DNA of 64,000 bases from Oryza sativa Japonica Group (GCF_034140825.1 NC_089040.1:4753501-4817500); one strand, 5' to 3'. Positions 1 to 19,694 are shown, counted from the stretch's first letter. The notes: a model not told the origin generated them from the sequence alone. Made by a program: numbers and translations.

Positions 1-958
1 AGTATGGATGACAAGCTAGCTGTGTAGCTCTGCACAAGAACCAGCACCACGAAGCACCAGATTACCACAACAATTTTTGACAAAGGACTTTTAATAATGT
101 GACCTGTAACAAAGACAATAGGTTATTTAAGAACTACTGCAAGAAACTAAATTAAGCCACTTATAGTGAATCAAATATAGCCTGCAATTTGGAGCTCTAA
201 GTACTAACCATGAGAAAATGTCAAAGTGGAGAAAGAGAAATAGAGAGCAGTGCTGAACTGTCTTGAGCTTGATCCTTGGTACTCCAGATTTCTGGGACGT
301 TCAATCATCCAAATAACTATGCCGGTGAATAAGAAGAAGATCACAGTGGCAACCCAAAGCTCCCTTGTTAGTGGCTTCAAGAATACCCATTCGATTGTTG
401 ATTTAGAGTCATTCTCCATGAGTACAAGCATTGACACACCAGACTCTGTGTATGGCATCGTGAAGTCTGCATGGATGGTTCGCTCGGCAGTTATTGTTAC
501 ATCCCCCACTGCTGCATCATAGTTCTGGTAGTAAGAACCAGCAGACATAATGTAAGTACTTGATTCTTTGATTATGATTTGCAAGCACAGTAAGTAAGGC
601 TCACCCCTGAAGACACACGCTGTACTAGCTCGTCATAAGAACCGTTGAAGACAACAAACTTATAACTCAGATGGTGTGGTAACTTCTTCACGGCAGCCTC
701 AAATACATCAATGCAATAGCCACCGACACTTCTGTCAGTTACATTCAGAAAAGCTTTAAAACCTGGTTTCCATGGCACTGCAATCTTGAGTTCCTTCCCA
801 TATCCTCTAGGTAGTGCTCCTAGGTCTCTCCTCACCCCAGCATTAGTTCTCTTGGTTTCTGGATGAAAAAAGGATTGGTTCATGTCCAAGTCTCGTGTCC
901 TATGAGCAAAATTGAACATAGCACAACAATAGCAAGAATTATTTGTGTCTATTTGCAT
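1..958 (-). pseudogene. Glutamate-receptor-like channel (GLR) remnant, N-terminal domain absent, continues past left edge
   Basis: Plant GLRs are ligand-gated cation channels of the plasma membrane or endomembranes. Three exon-like blocks are visible: about 605-870 (ligand-binding lobe S1, with GYCIDVFEAAVKKLP), 209-524 ([21 protein letters not shown], the first membrane helix and the pore segment ending FSTLTFSHG) and 1-103 (third helix with SYTASLSS). Splice signals and phases match the complete GLR at 5178-12376 and the visible blocks are open. No amino-terminal receptor domain exon is found between 958 and 5178, whereas the intact paralogue has about 450 residues in that exon. I infer a 5'-truncated tandem copy. 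The 3' end lies outside the window, so a gene with a distant or unusual first exon is not excluded. Confidence 0.75.
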
Positions 959-1090
959 GATAGAAGGAAGGTCACAAATTTCCTAAGCAATACTGTTAGG
1001 TACAGTCCATAGGAGAAGTGCATATGGCAAATGAAAACATTTCCCTCGGCTATATTTTTATTGATAATAGTGACTAACGCAACAGGTTAT

Positions 1091-1262
1091 ATTTTTCTTT
1101 TTTGAAACCACTACAGCAGGAGCTCTGCCGGATATATTAAGAGGGAGAAGCAAAAGTCTGGCAGGAAGGCAACATTACAGGAGAGCGATCTTTGCGGCAG
1201 GAGAGAAAGAAACAAAAAAACAGTGCCTCAAGGAGGGCGGAAAAACCAGAGCACGCTACTAA
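1091..1262 (-). repeat. Retroposon-like 3' tail (low confidence)
   Basis: A T-rich run at about 1091-1104 is followed by a segment containing AGGAGCTCTGCC. The same arrangement, T-run then AGGAGCTCTGCC, occurs at 38364-38498. On the minus strand both would be 3' ends of poly(A)-tailed retroposons. No target-site duplication or coding domain was found here. Confidence 0.35.
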
Positions 1263-2696
1263 ATGTTCTTCTATTTGGTTCAAGCCATATATTCCACCAA
1301 GTTAAGCCCCCCAGGATTTGCTTCTAACAGAACCAATGCAAGGTCCTCCTCTTTATCATCAAGGGTAATTCAGATTTTTACATCCTATCAGAGGTATGCA
1401 AGTGCACTGTTTTTTTCTTACCATTCAATTTCTTTGTGTATCACGGGTGGCACTACCTATATTTGGCTCACTGAACATTCAGCTCTCATATATCGAATGA
1501 TTCAAGATTAAATCCCTAAGTTAGTCCTCCTACTATTCACTACTAATTTTATCCTAAATTACTTAGAAGTCACTAGGATACTTCTACATAGCAATAACAA
1601 TTCACAAACTGATCCTGCACTAGAAACAAAACCAGGATGAACAGCGAACCTCCTCCAAGTTGGACGGATGGGGCCATGGCCCTGCGACTGCGAGGCTTGG
1701 TACGGCGGAGCCGCCCTGCATGCGCGCACGCGTGCTGGAAGACGGGAGCTCTGAACCCCCCCCCCCCCCCCCCTTCCGTCGGCGGCGGCAATCCCTACTT
1801 GTCAGACGGCAGCCAGCAGCCAGCAGCCGGCGCCGCGCCAGCGTGGTGTGATTGGGGGTGGTGGGGATGGAGGCGATTGGTGTAGAATAGCGGTTGTCGC
1901 AACCGCTAACGCCGCCGCGCGCCTCTCCTCCATTGGAGTGCGCCGGCGGCATCACCGGAGGGAGTGGACGCCGACGAAGGGGTTGCGGCTACGGATCACC
2001 TATCTTTTTTTTTCTCGTTTTCTTTTACGTATTACTCCGTATGATATGATATAAAGTTTTACAAAAATCACACTATTGATAATTTTAATCTTTGATCAAC
2101 CATGATTTTTTAGTTATACGGTCACACCTTAACTTTATGAGTATTTTTATCCATAGTGTAAATATACATAGCCTTTTTTAAATTTTGAAGTTTTTTTTTT
2201 ACATTTTGATATAAGAACATATATAATTAGTTACAGTTTTTGTGAAACTTTATAAATATAATATATGGATTTATGTGTTATGTGTCAATAAAATTTTGGT
2301 TTTGTATAACTTGATCATAATAGATAAGATTTATTTTGTTAATACTAGGGGCATTTATTTTCCTCTCTTTTCTAGGTGCCCTATTTTTTCTCGAAATATT
2401 GTGTTGTTTAAGTACAACCGGGCCCCGCGGCCACATGTCATACACATGGCAAAACAGCAAATGTATACGTGGCACGTTTATAAATCTCCGTTTTGCCTGT
2501 TGCAAGAACTAATCCTATCGTTAAGACTGCTGAAATCTACCTCGGATGAGTTTCACCGCTCCTTAGGAATGTAGGAAATTCGTCGGAATTTCAGACAGTT
2601 TAGCTCGATTTCTCTAATATTCTTTCGAAATTCTCCCGTTCAAAAGGAGGCCTACAAGATGAAGTGTTTGATGAATTGGTGGTAACCACGAGCCTA
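1263..2696. other. Intergenic, no gene recognised
   Basis: An AT-rich stretch encloses a GC-rich island at about 1640-1990 with a long C-run at 1757-1773. Several overlapping open frames exist there in both orientations, as expected from GC-rich composition. None shows a recognisable domain. Confidence 0.5.
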
Positions 2697-2699
2697 TAA

Positions 2700-3070
2700 G
2701 GGCAGTCCCAACCCATAGTACCCATAAGCAGTGTCTATGGTGTCATGTCAATAAGACATCATAATAGAAACTACACTCTACAACCCATGATTTCTTAAAG
2801 TGGACCATTAATAAATGTATCATCTCTCTTTTCTATCAGTCATATTTATTCTTCATCTATTATGAAGACACTATTATCTCCCAATGCAAAACTTGATAGT
2901 GTCTAGTGCATAGGTTCTCGTGTTGAAGTTGTGTCTTGCATGAGACCCAATTTCTTCCTCTCTTCACTCTCTCTCTCTTAATTAATATAGTGCCACACAA
3001 GCTAAAAGTGCTATATGGCAATGTAGTTAATGTCATAGACACCATCCTAGGAGGAGGGTTGGGACTGCCC
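2700..3070. mobile_element. Tourist-like MITE (PIF/Harbinger type), 371 bp
   Basis: The ends form a perfect 15 bp inverted repeat (GGGCAGTCCCAACCC and its complement) flanked by TAA at 2697-2699 and 3071-3073. The 3 bp TAA duplication and the lack of coding capacity are typical of Tourist MITEs mobilised by PIF/Harbinger transposases. The clean ends suggest fairly recent insertion. Confidence 0.9.
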
Positions 3071-3073
3071 TAA

Positions 3074-4581
3074 TGATAGCCGAGCACTTTTGTGTTTCTT
3101 TATTTTGGGCAGAAATCCATAAGAAAAAAAATAGTATACTACTCTACTTTATAGTAAGTTAGTCGTGGTTAGACACATACTAAAACTTGAATGGGAACAC
3201 GAACATAGCTATATCCACATTCGAAGTACTCCAATTTAGAACTAGGTTACCATAATTTAGAACGGAGTTAGTAGTTGGTTCTATTCCCATTTGCATAAGT
3301 GCCATCATTTAGAACTGAATATTTTGTTTTAGCATGCACAAAAACATTAACATGTACTTAGAACAGCAATTTCAGTGACTCACTATTACAGGTCTCTAAA
3401 TGTACTACTTTTTACGTTCTAAAACACTTATCGTGGTTTATTTTGGTACGGAGGGAGGATATCAGAATTCAGACCAACGAGCGGTTACCATCGCCGTGAG
3501 CAGCCGTGATAGCACCCGTGCGCGAACCACTGCCATTCGGGTCCAAGCGGTAGGCCTCCAACGCCACGGAAACATCTCCTCCCGTCGTCGCCGCCGCCGC
3601 CGCCGCCACCGCCGAACTCCAAACAACGAGCAGGACGGGCACCACCGCCGCCGCCGCCGCCATAGCCAGCCGCCGCGCCTCCATTGCTGGTCAACTTACA
3701 TACCCTACACTACAGCCAGTGGTGGAGCCAGAAATTTAAACATGTGGGATCGGTTTGTTTTTAAGTGGGGTCATTTCTCTAATTTCGTTTAGAGAAATGA
3801 CTACAGCTCGCGACGACCACAACGTACGTATATCGAACTACATGTACGTAGGTAGTATGTGTTAAATAGGCATTGGGAATTTTGGGATCAATCAACACGT
3901 TCGCCCGGTCTTGCTGGACTATTTCTCTCCTCTTTCTCTTTTTTTTTTCCATTTTGTTGATTAACGTGTGATTTGTGTGGCTGTGAGCAGCCAGTCAAGA
4001 AATTCAGGATGCATATATAAGTTTTTTTTTTCCATGGTCCATGGAGATATCAGAATTCAGAACTGTATCAGCAACAGTCAATCATTTGACTTGACTCCAA
4101 GGGTATAATGACACACAAGTTGGTACAGAATGGTTCATAGCTCATATAGTCATAGGAGCACGATACAAGTCGTAGATCATTCAATCTTCTCTTCTCTGCA
4201 AGCGCTTAATTAGGGCTTATTCGGGCATCATATGACCAAATCATTGGGATCTAATTAATTAAGCTTGCACAGTTGCACTGCACGACCTGCATGGTTTGAG
4301 TCAATTGAGTTCCACTTCCACTAGGCTTGTATAGCATCAAACCGCGTGTGTCCCTTTTAAATTTCTTCTCCTTCCAGAAACTTGGCTACTAGTTCAATGT
4401 TCAGGTCTACTGACATGACAGAGATCTGTATAGTTCTCCCGGTTTACATTGACATGAGTCACTGACCGAGCTGCTACAAATTTTTAGTTCCACAGAGACC
4501 AAAGAAAACCAGGAGAAATGTAATGGCGCGGAAAAGAATGCACAAGTTTAGTTTGCAAGATTCAGTGGCATTGTGTCAAGG
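3074..4581. other. Intergenic; one weak signal-peptide-like frame
   Basis: This stretch separates the GLR remnant from the complete GLR. Its only coding-like feature is a minus-strand frame from an ATG at 3684 to 3469: 71 codons starting MEARRLAMAAAAAVV, which resembles an alanine-rich signal peptide, but with no recognisable domain after it. The codons come from a GCC-repeat-rich tract (about 3570-3670), so the frame may be composition noise. It might be a relic first exon of the GLR remnant; nothing proves that. Confidence 0.3.
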
Positions 4582-4584
4582 TAA

Positions 4585-4724
4585 GGCTGTGTTTAGATCC
4601 AAAGTTTGGATTCAAACTTCAGTCCTTTTCCATTACATCAGCCTGTCATACATATACAACTTTTCAGTCACATCATCTCCAATTTCAACCAAAATCCAAA
4701 CTTTGCGCTGAACTAAACACAGCC
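4585..4724. mobile_element. Tourist-like MITE, 140 bp (family A)
   Basis: The ends are GGCTGTGTTTAG and its complement CTAAACACAGCC, flanked by TAA at 4582-4584 and 4725-4727. The internal AT-rich sequence resembles the copies at 51375-51518 and 58092-58239, with phrases such as CTTTTCCATTACATCA, so these are three copies of one family. Confidence 0.85.
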
Positions 4725-5177
4725 TAAATACAAAGTTTCTCGTTACAAAGTAGCACTGACATTAGCTGTGAGTTTTAGAATAGCTTACAGTTGACTCTTG
4801 CCCAAGAAAAACTTCGTTCGTCGTGTTTGTGCTATATTACAATCATTGTCAATCTAGAGTTCTTTTAGAATAGCTTACAATTGAGTTTTGTCCCAAGAAA
4901 AGAAAAACATCAACTGAACATCGTTCAGCATGTTTGTGCTACATTACAATTATCATTACAATTATTGCAAATCTAGAGTTTTAGAATAGCTTTCAATTGA
5001 CTAATTAAAACCAACAGAAGAGGCTTACACAGTTAAGCAAGGCCATGCAACAAGCAGGCCAAAACAAGTGAACTTTTTTCTAGCTTCAGAGCCATTCTAG
5101 TGCCTTGGGAGTTGGGATAGTTGGTGCAGATAACTGTTCACACTCTTTATTTGTTTTCAGTCCTAATCTGGAGGGTA

Positions 5178-12376
<7,199 letters not shown>

Positions 12377-12532
12377 CTCAGTGGCAGTGGCTGTGTACAC
12401 TACTACACTGGTTGGTGCCACTCGCTAGCTGCTAGCTGTACGCCTGGCAAATACTCCTACATGATGGTAGTACTTATATACTGCTATATGCATATATAAT
12501 ATGGTTTCAAAAAAGAATATATGCATATCTCT

Positions 12533-12884
12533 TCTCTACCTCTACTATTATAAAAATTGAAGATATTTTTACCGGTATTTTGGCATGTCATACGTGTTTG
12601 AGTTGGTTTTTAAGTTCGTTCGCTTTTAGAAATATAGATCCGTGTTTAAGTTAGATTTTAAGCTCATTTGCTTTTGGAAAATACAAAATGAGTCGTATAA
12701 GAATTTTCTTTTTTTAAAAAAACTTGCATGCTAACTTAAGATTAAATACAGACTTTATGATTTTCTAAAAAGAATATCCAAGTGGGTTCCCATAGTGAAT
12801 TTTATCCTAGCTAAACCGTATATATAACAACAATAAAATTAAAATAGCATTTACCCGTTGCAACCGACGGGTACTTTTTATAGT
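12533..12884 (+). mobile_element. Short non-autonomous Helitron-like element
   Basis: The 5' end begins TCTCTACCTCTACTATTATA, like the TC-starting termini of rice Helitrons. The 3' end carries the characteristic hairpin CCCGT-loop-ACGGG followed by a short T-rich spacer and TAGT. There are no inverted repeats or target duplication, as expected for Helitrons. It lies about 150 bp upstream of the GLR start codon and may affect that promoter. The last bases (TAGT, where CTAG or CTRR is usual) are slightly off consensus. Confidence 0.7.
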
Positions 12885-12891
12885 TTAATAT

Positions 12892-13666
12892 AATGTATGT
12901 GATTGTTGCCCGATAGACACGATGTAGAGATCGATGACTATTGACTTAACCGTGTCTAATGGCTCTATGTTGAATAGTATACCGTATCAAGCCTGCTAGG
13001 ATCGAATAACAATATGTTTATGTTATATATATTTATTGTTTTGTTTCATATGAGTGCTTTGTCTCTCTATATGCATTCATTATGACCGAACAATGCAACA
13101 CATATTGAGTGAATCTATACCGATCTTACAGAGAAATAACCCGCATACACCGCCGCTCATACATGGAAATAACATTGTAGCATCTGTACCTAATCGTTGT
13201 ACAAGTGTGTCAAGGTCTTGTTTGAGAATATTAAGATTCTGATAAGTAGCAAGTAGCCAACTGGTTATGAACTGAAGAAGTAGGGTCTTCCAACTTATTG
13301 CATTTTCTGGATTCTATAATTTAAGTGAGACTCTGAACTATTTATACGAGAGAGTTGGAGGTTCTGCAACAAGCTAGCTAGCTACCAGAAGCTCTTGAAA
13401 CAAAGGCTGATCGAGTAATTAACGTTTCCGGGTAATCTCCAAGGTAAGGATTTGTCTTTTTCATCGCGGCTGTTTGTGAGACAGCTTCTATTCGGTTTAA
13501 TTTCCTACTAGCAAGCTGCTTGTCAGTATGACAATATGTACTAGTAATATATACACCCACTAGCTAGTCCATTACAGCTAACTAGCTAACTCTGAAGTTA
13601 AGTGAGAGCATGCATTCATATCGAGCAGCATCGCTGAATAAGATTAACTAAGAAAAAAATAAAGAT
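12892..13666. other. Intergenic, no gene recognised
   Basis: AT-rich sequence between the Helitron-like element and the Harbinger transposon. Short open frames on both strands show no recognisable domain. Confidence 0.5.
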
Positions 13667-14495
13667 TTAGGCCTCGTTTGGCTGCCTGTGTATATTATAC
13701 ATGTGTGAATAGTTCCACCCGTGTATTGAGTGAATCCACACCACCCACCCAATACACAGCATGATTCGATATAAGGGGGGGCTGGTGGTTCGACCGGTAA
13801 TGCCCAGGTTTGACTCCACAGCAAGTACGTAGTGCTAGCTAAGCTAAGGGTATGCATGAAGAGTTGGGCAGAGCTAGGTTTACCTTTTAGGTCTCGTTTG
13901 TTAAGTAAAAAAATAATATAAAAAATACAGAAAAACCTAAGAAATAAAATACCAGAATAGAAAATCCAACATGTATATCCATCTGTAATTCTAAAAATCC
14001 TGCTTTAAAAATTTAAAAAAAACACAAGAGTAGAATTTCACAAAGAAAATAGAGAAATTAACATGCATGCGCATGGATGAACTTGTTACTGATCCATGAA
14101 ATATTTATAGGTGAACTAGAATAATTGATTCAACACAAATCTTCCAGGTAGAAACAGCACACACCAGACATACACATCCAAGCATATATGACAGTAATAA
14201 ATAACTTTGATAGCTAAGTCTACCACAGAGGTTTAATTTAAAGTCTACTAGGTGTTCCATCTATGAATAATTTCTTTGACATGAAACATCCAAGCAAAAG
14301 ATAGACAACTCCAACAGCAGCATATCTCCCTACTTTCCATTGCATCTTTTTTCCATGCATCACCTGAAACAAAGTACAAGGCAAAAGATTAATTGGCTCC
14401 ATATCTGCCGTGGCAAACTGACTGCTAGCAACAGAGAGAAACTAGAGAAAAGAGCTAATAAGGAAGCTTGCAAATTCCTAGGACAAGAGCACTAA

Positions 14496-14729
14496 GGGTG
14501 TGTTTGAGGAGAAGGAGATTGGGAAGATACGCAAAACGAGGTGAGCCATTAGCGCATGATTAATTGAGTATTAACTATTTTAAATTTCAAAAATGAATTA
14601 ATATGACTTTTTAAAGCAACTTTCCTATAGAAATTTTTTTGCAAAAAACGCACCGTTTAGTAGTTTGGGAAGCGTGCGCGCGGAAAACGAGGTGCTTTCT
14701 CACCCTATATCACACAAACGAACGGAGCC
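14496..14729. mobile_element. Tourist-like MITE nested within the Harbinger transposon
   Basis: Starts GGGTGTGTTTGAGG and ends CGAACGGAGCC, flanked by TAA at 14493-14495 and 14730-14732. The core (CGCACCGTTTAG, AAGCGTGCGCGCGG) is shared with copies at 34597-34828 and 48190-48365. It is younger than its 5.4 kb host element. Confidence 0.8.
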
Positions 14730-15303
14730 TAAGGGACTAAGAAAAGTTGGAGCAAGATGAAATTAATTGTGCATTTTACAAGCTATATCTTGATAAATAA
14801 GTAGAAATGCTTATATTTTGGAACGGATGTAGTACATTTAAACAAATTCACTCTGTGCATCTTCAAATTTGAATAAATAAGCTCACTCCAAGTATCAGTG
14901 TTATCATTCATTCAGCAAATTCAAATCATGCTTTCAGAGCCCAGTACTGCTCACCCGGAGAGAGCAACAATAATATATTAGAATATATGTATATAAAAGT
15001 TTACACTCCCCAAAAAACAAAAGAGCATGAATAATATGTAAGGCATAATGAGCATCATTTTTAGCATAAATAATACACCTGCATCTCAGGTGATGCTACA
15101 ATGTGAAAACTACAAATGTATCATCTGCCAATCTGCTCAACATTTACCCCCAAAAAATAGTTTTGCTGAGCATCACTGAATTGAAGTTTTAGGTGATACA
15201 ACAAACAAAATCCAACTGTTTAATATGATTAAAGTGTAGTACTAATTAATATATTCATCAGTTTCATAGAGGCAATAACAAGACAAAAGGAGCAGTACCA
15301 GAT

Positions 15304-16790
15304 TTACGCAGTTGTAATCTTCCTCCTTAACCACTTGAGTCGTGTAGAGTCTTTTGCAATCATGAAAATGGCCATGTTTTGTGGATCTTTGAAGACATCA
15401 TAAGCCAGGACCTTCTCATCATCCGACATATCTTCCATGCTGTCCACAACAGCAATGCATACTGGGATCGGGAACTCATCCTCATGCACATTACTTCTTG
15501 CCCTTTCCTGCTGCATAATTTCAGTCTCGGCTTGCTTCTCTTTAAATTCCAGAAATTTTCCCATCATCTCAACAACTTTCCCATCCTGGCGACGCCTTTG
15601 TGTTGCCTTTTCTGTTTTGTCACTTGTACCAGCATGCTTGTTTGTTGCACTTGCAACTCTTTTTCCCATTCTTGACCTTGTAGCGGCATCACTTGCAATT
15701 GGCTGTTCCACTATTCTCAGGTCGTCATCATCACTTTCAGCATTGTGTACATGAGAGTCAAAAGGGAAATTCTCATCTTCTCCCATATAATGTTGTGTGA
15801 CAGTAGCTTGAGAAGTTTGAGAAGGCTGTGTGAGAGGAATATGAGAAGGTTGTGTGACAGGAACTTGAAAAGGCTGTGTGATAGGAACTTGGGAAGGGGC
15901 AATGGAGGTGAAGTTCATGGTTCTCTCGGCAGTGTCCCACAACAGAAAGTGAAGTCAAGTAATGTTTAGGAGAACTGAATAGAACATGCTTAGCTGGTAG
16001 GAAAATAAAGATTCAACAATGGTGACATACCATCATATAGCTCTCCTAAAGCCTCAAACAATGGGAAAGATTTATTCCGGAATTTTTTGGCCTTAGGATG
16101 AGACTGTTTATTGAATACCAGAAAGAAAAGTAATTAGCAAATGAAATTAAAGCAAGAACTATATTTAAGAATTTAACAAGAATTAACAGCAACGAGAGAC
16201 AAGAAATCTCACAATAATGATGTTATTCCAAACAGCTTCATCTCCTTCAATCCTGCACAGCTTATCATCCTAGGACACACCACTTTGTTTTCTCGCTTCT
16301 TTTAGAACTCTATATTCCCTCTTCAACTCTCTCTCTTTGTCTTGAATTTGAACCTTTGTAAAATTGACATAGGGGAACTTCTCATGGAAGGATTTGACTA
16401 TTCAGTTCCATGCTTCTGTGGACCACCCATTCTGACTCCTATAGCAGTCGTTGTTGTGATCATGTAGTAGGTCAACCAAAGCTTTTTCAAGTCCTGCATT
16501 CCAACTAGCTCTTGAACGATCAAGTACAGTTGGAATAGAGAACCACACATAAGCTACAGATAATTACATGTTTTTAATCTATCAACCTACTGAACTTGAG
16601 AAGCCCATATGTGCATTTAACATGACAAGAAAAAGCCCATACCTTTTGGCGATGCCTTTTTCTTTTGATGTCTTGAAATCTTTGGAGATGGCTTTCTTTG
16701 GACAGCTGCAGCTTGGATTAAATTGAACTTTGGGGACCCTCTTCCAAATATTGTTGCTGCGAATAAAAAAAAACCGTTATCAAATTTAAG
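15304..16790 (-). pseudogene. Harbinger ORF1: Myb/SANT-like DNA-binding protein, decayed
   Basis: PIF/Harbinger elements encode a Myb/SANT-like protein that binds element ends and helps import the transposase. The C-terminal part (15304 to about 15942) is an open frame with acidic and low-complexity segments, repeated S-Q-x-P-I-T-Q-P-S-type motifs, a KRVASAT basic stretch and a long charged helix (KFLEFKEKQAETEIMQQERARS). Upstream, around 16210-16470, is a SANT-like stretch (WSTEAWN, FPYVNFTKVQIQDKERELKREY, GDEAVWNN). In that stretch two tryptophan codons appear as stops (a TGA near 16405 and a TAG near 16273), so it is not translatable as read. Introns probably separate the blocks; exact borders were not fixed. 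Confidence 0.75.
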
Positions 16791-16859
16791 CATGCAAAAA
16801 CATCATGATGCAAATACAAAAGCAAAATATTTCATGAGACCAGTTAAGACTCACATTTA

Positions 16860-18059
16860 TTAAGACAAGTTATGACTGTAGTCATTCCACATATTTAGGG
16901 CTATCATATCTCTAACCGTGTTTCCATCATCTACTTGACTGTTAAGGGACATCACATCATTACTATATTCGTCGTCACCTTCAGGGACATCAATAAACTG
17001 TTCTGGAGATATGTTGCTTCCTTGGTGATTGAACCAACCCTCATCCCCATTAAGCATCCGTATAAGATTGTAGAACACCACTGTGGCAACTGGAATCTTC
17101 ACTTGGTTTTCAATAGAATGATGCGTTCCAACTTTTAAAATAGGGAACCGTTTCTTAAGAACACCAATTGCTCTCTCTATGTGACTCCGCAATATGGCAT
17201 GCCTATGATTGAACAACTCCTTATAATTTCTTGGTCGTTGCTGTCCACGCCCAAATTCCTTCAGATGGTATCGAACTCCACGGTACGATGCAAGGAAGGA
17301 TGGCGTGTTAGTATATCCACCATCAACGAGATAATATTTGCCTTGAGGCACATTGAATCCTTTAAGCATGGCTGACCTAAGAACCCTAGCATCAGTTACA
17401 GATCCCTTCCATCCAGATGATATAAACGAAAAATTTAGATCAAAATCACAAACCAACATCACATTTTGACTTAGGGTACCCTTTCTATTCCTATATGGGG
17501 CCTGAAGGTCTTGAGAAATGGTGATAGGAACATGTGTTCCGTCGACAGCCCCCAAGCAATTTTGGAAGTAAGGAAAGAACTGTTGATCTATGCTAATCTT
17601 CCAGTGAGTTTCAACTCCAGTAGGTTGCTTGATAAATCTATAGGTCAAAGTGGGATTACATTGAAAACCGCCATAATATGTCGGTGAATCGTTTCTCCAC
17701 TATGATGGAATTCATGTTGTAGATCTTCATAGCTCGCATTGTGAGATATCATGTAAAGAAAAAAAAAATCCAAGTTTCTCCTCTACCGTAATACCTCTCG
17801 TGTCATGTAGGAGATGTTCTGTTCGAAGATATGTCGCTATTGCTCTAAATATGTTAGGCTCCATGCGGAATGCAACAAGGCAAATCTTTTCATGTCCCTC
17901 TAAAATATTTCTGAGTTGTTCTTCACCGTACTGACTTGAAGTATGCCTTACTCTTTTCTCTATCCCTCCATTACTAGTTAAAAGATATAGGGCAGGCAAC
18001 CAGAACATAATAATCTCCTCATCCTCCTCATCTCTTCTCTTCCTAATTAGCGAATTCAT
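16860..18059 (-). pseudogene. Harbinger DDE transposase (DDE_Tnp_4 type), frame broken
   Basis: The catalytic half reads open from about 17648 to 16860: GAVDGTHVPI (first Asp), YYLVDGGYTNTPSFL (second Asp) and HIERAIGVLKKRFPIL (catalytic Glu), followed by an acidic tail, so all three DDE residues are present. The N-terminal half (18059 to about 17727) holds the helix-turn-helix region with [15 protein letters not shown]. Between about 17760 and 17650 the homologous reading ([20 protein letters not shown]) switches frame: once at a 10-base T run on the coding strand and again near IPTLTY. An intron could account for part of this. The family cuts and pastes at TWA sites. Confidence 0.9.
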
Positions 18060-19103
18060 ACCTTCTAACTAGAAGGAATACTGAATATTTAAGATGACCG
18101 CAGTTAGCAAAAGAAAAAAAAAAGTTTCAGCACTCTAGTTTTTAGTTTCAACACTATATATGTTCATAAATAATTAAAGCTAATTATGCATGTGTATGAA
18201 CTGAACACTCACTTTGTTTAATAGAAGTGCTATACTACTATGCTAGTATGCTCTTTTGTGCATTCAATGGTGTTAGTGTAAAATACTGTAATGTGTGCTG
18301 CTTGCTATACATTTGTATATCATGCAGTGGTGGTGGTACAGTCTCAGCAGTGTGTAGAGGAGAACTACTAGTTGTAGTTTATTTCTGCTCAAAATCTCTT
18401 TGCACTGACACAAGATCGAAGCTAGTGATTCCCTACCGTGTTTTGTTCCCTTCAGGATGGCTGTACTTTGCATATCTCTAAGCATTGACATACCTTGTCT
18501 CCAATATTTCTCTTGCAGATCGTCAAACCCTAGCAGGATGGCTGTACTTTCCGGATCTTGAAGGTCCTAGCAGCAAAACAAGTGGATGAAAGAAGATGGG
18601 CAAAGAAAATGAGATGAGATGAAGGAGGAGAAGGAGGAGAGGACTTTGAACCTTGATCAAGCGAGTAGGCTGCCGGGGCGACGCCGGCGATGAGGCGACA
18701 GACGACGACGGCCGATGAGGAGGCGGTGGATGGCTCGGAGAAGGTAGTGGCGCCGGCGGCACAGGAGGATGGCGAGGACGTGGTGGACAGCTCGGAGAAG
18801 GCGGCGGCGCCGGTGGCGCAGCAGGACGGCGAGGAGGCGGTGGACGGCTTGGAGAAAGCGGCGGCGGTGCAGGAGGAGTCGCGAGCTGCGGCGTGCACGC
18901 GAGAGAGTTCCAGGCCTCGGGTGAGGATTATTCTCTCACCCGTGGGTCGGCATGGATCGAGCCGCAATACACAGCAATACACGAACAGCTAAATGCATAT
19001 TTGGGCTGGATGTGGGAATTGATCCAGGCGTGGGCTGCATTCCACGGAAGGACGGGTTTGGGGCCTATTCCACATCGAAACACAAACAGCCAAACAGGCC
19101 TTA

Positions 19104-19694
19104 GCTGGGATGTTCCCCATTATCGTGAGACTAGCAGACTAATCAATTTCACCTTGCAAGATTATTCAATTAGTAAAATTCAGTTATTCCCGGGGTCTTA
19201 TACTATGTTGACTTGGCGTTGACGTGACACGGTTGGTCCGGGAGACATGGCACTGTCTACGCTGACAGCGAGTCCGGCCGTCGTCAGGGAGAGATGCTGC
19301 TTTGGTTTGGTTGGATGGAGCCTTGGATCTGTCACTGTTTGTCCGTGTTACTAGTATAATTAATATAATACTGGAGAGATACGATATATAGTGTGAAGAT
19401 TACTTAAGAAGGGATAATTTCTCTCACAAGATTAAGAAGGCATAAGTACAATATCTAGCTGGGAAAAGAAAGACAGAAAGGCTACTGAATGTTTGTGTTT
19501 GTTGAGCTCAGAATGTAATGAATTGTGGTGATATATTTACATAGTAAGCTTTAAGACATAACAATTGCTAATCAATGATATAATGTTTATATGAGCTTTA
19601 AGATATAATATTGATAATGTACTGTGATGTGATATGTTTGTACGTTGAGTTTTAGGATGTAGAGGGTCAATCTTGTATATAAGATATATGTTGT
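19104..19694. other. Intergenic, no gene recognised
   Basis: AT-rich sequence between two transposons, with a loosely repeated 'gagctttaagatataa' phrase around 19540-19660. No coding domain was seen. Confidence 0.5.

Larger units (their letters stand above)
13670..19100 (-). mobile_element. PIF/Harbinger DNA transposon, 5.4 kb, structurally complete but coding regions decayed
   Basis: Terminal inverted repeats (left GGCCTCGTTTGGCTGCC, right complement GGCCTGTTTGGCTGTTT) are flanked by TTA at 13667-13669 and 19101-19103, the family's 3 bp duplication. Subterminal blocks with CAATACACAGCA occur near both ends. Both genes lie on the minus strand: transposase at 16860-18059 and the Myb/SANT-like ORF1 at 15304-16790. 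The size and two-gene plan fit autonomous PIF/Pong-type elements. A 234 bp MITE is nested at 14496-14729. The right 600 bp (18500-18990) is GC-rich. Because both genes are interrupted, this copy probably depends on transposase made elsewhere. Confidence 0.93.

Noticed and set aside
3469-3694. First exon of the truncated GLR
   Set aside because: The alanine-rich start resembles a signal peptide, but the GVILDL-type sequence that follows in the complete GLR is absent and the tract is GCC-repeat driven.
18530-18992. 150-codon Ser/Ala-rich minus frame and 100-codon + frame at the right end of the Harbinger element
   Set aside because: Both are low-complexity, arise from short GC repeats (GAGAAGGCGGCGGCGCCGG type), and no Harbinger protein maps there.
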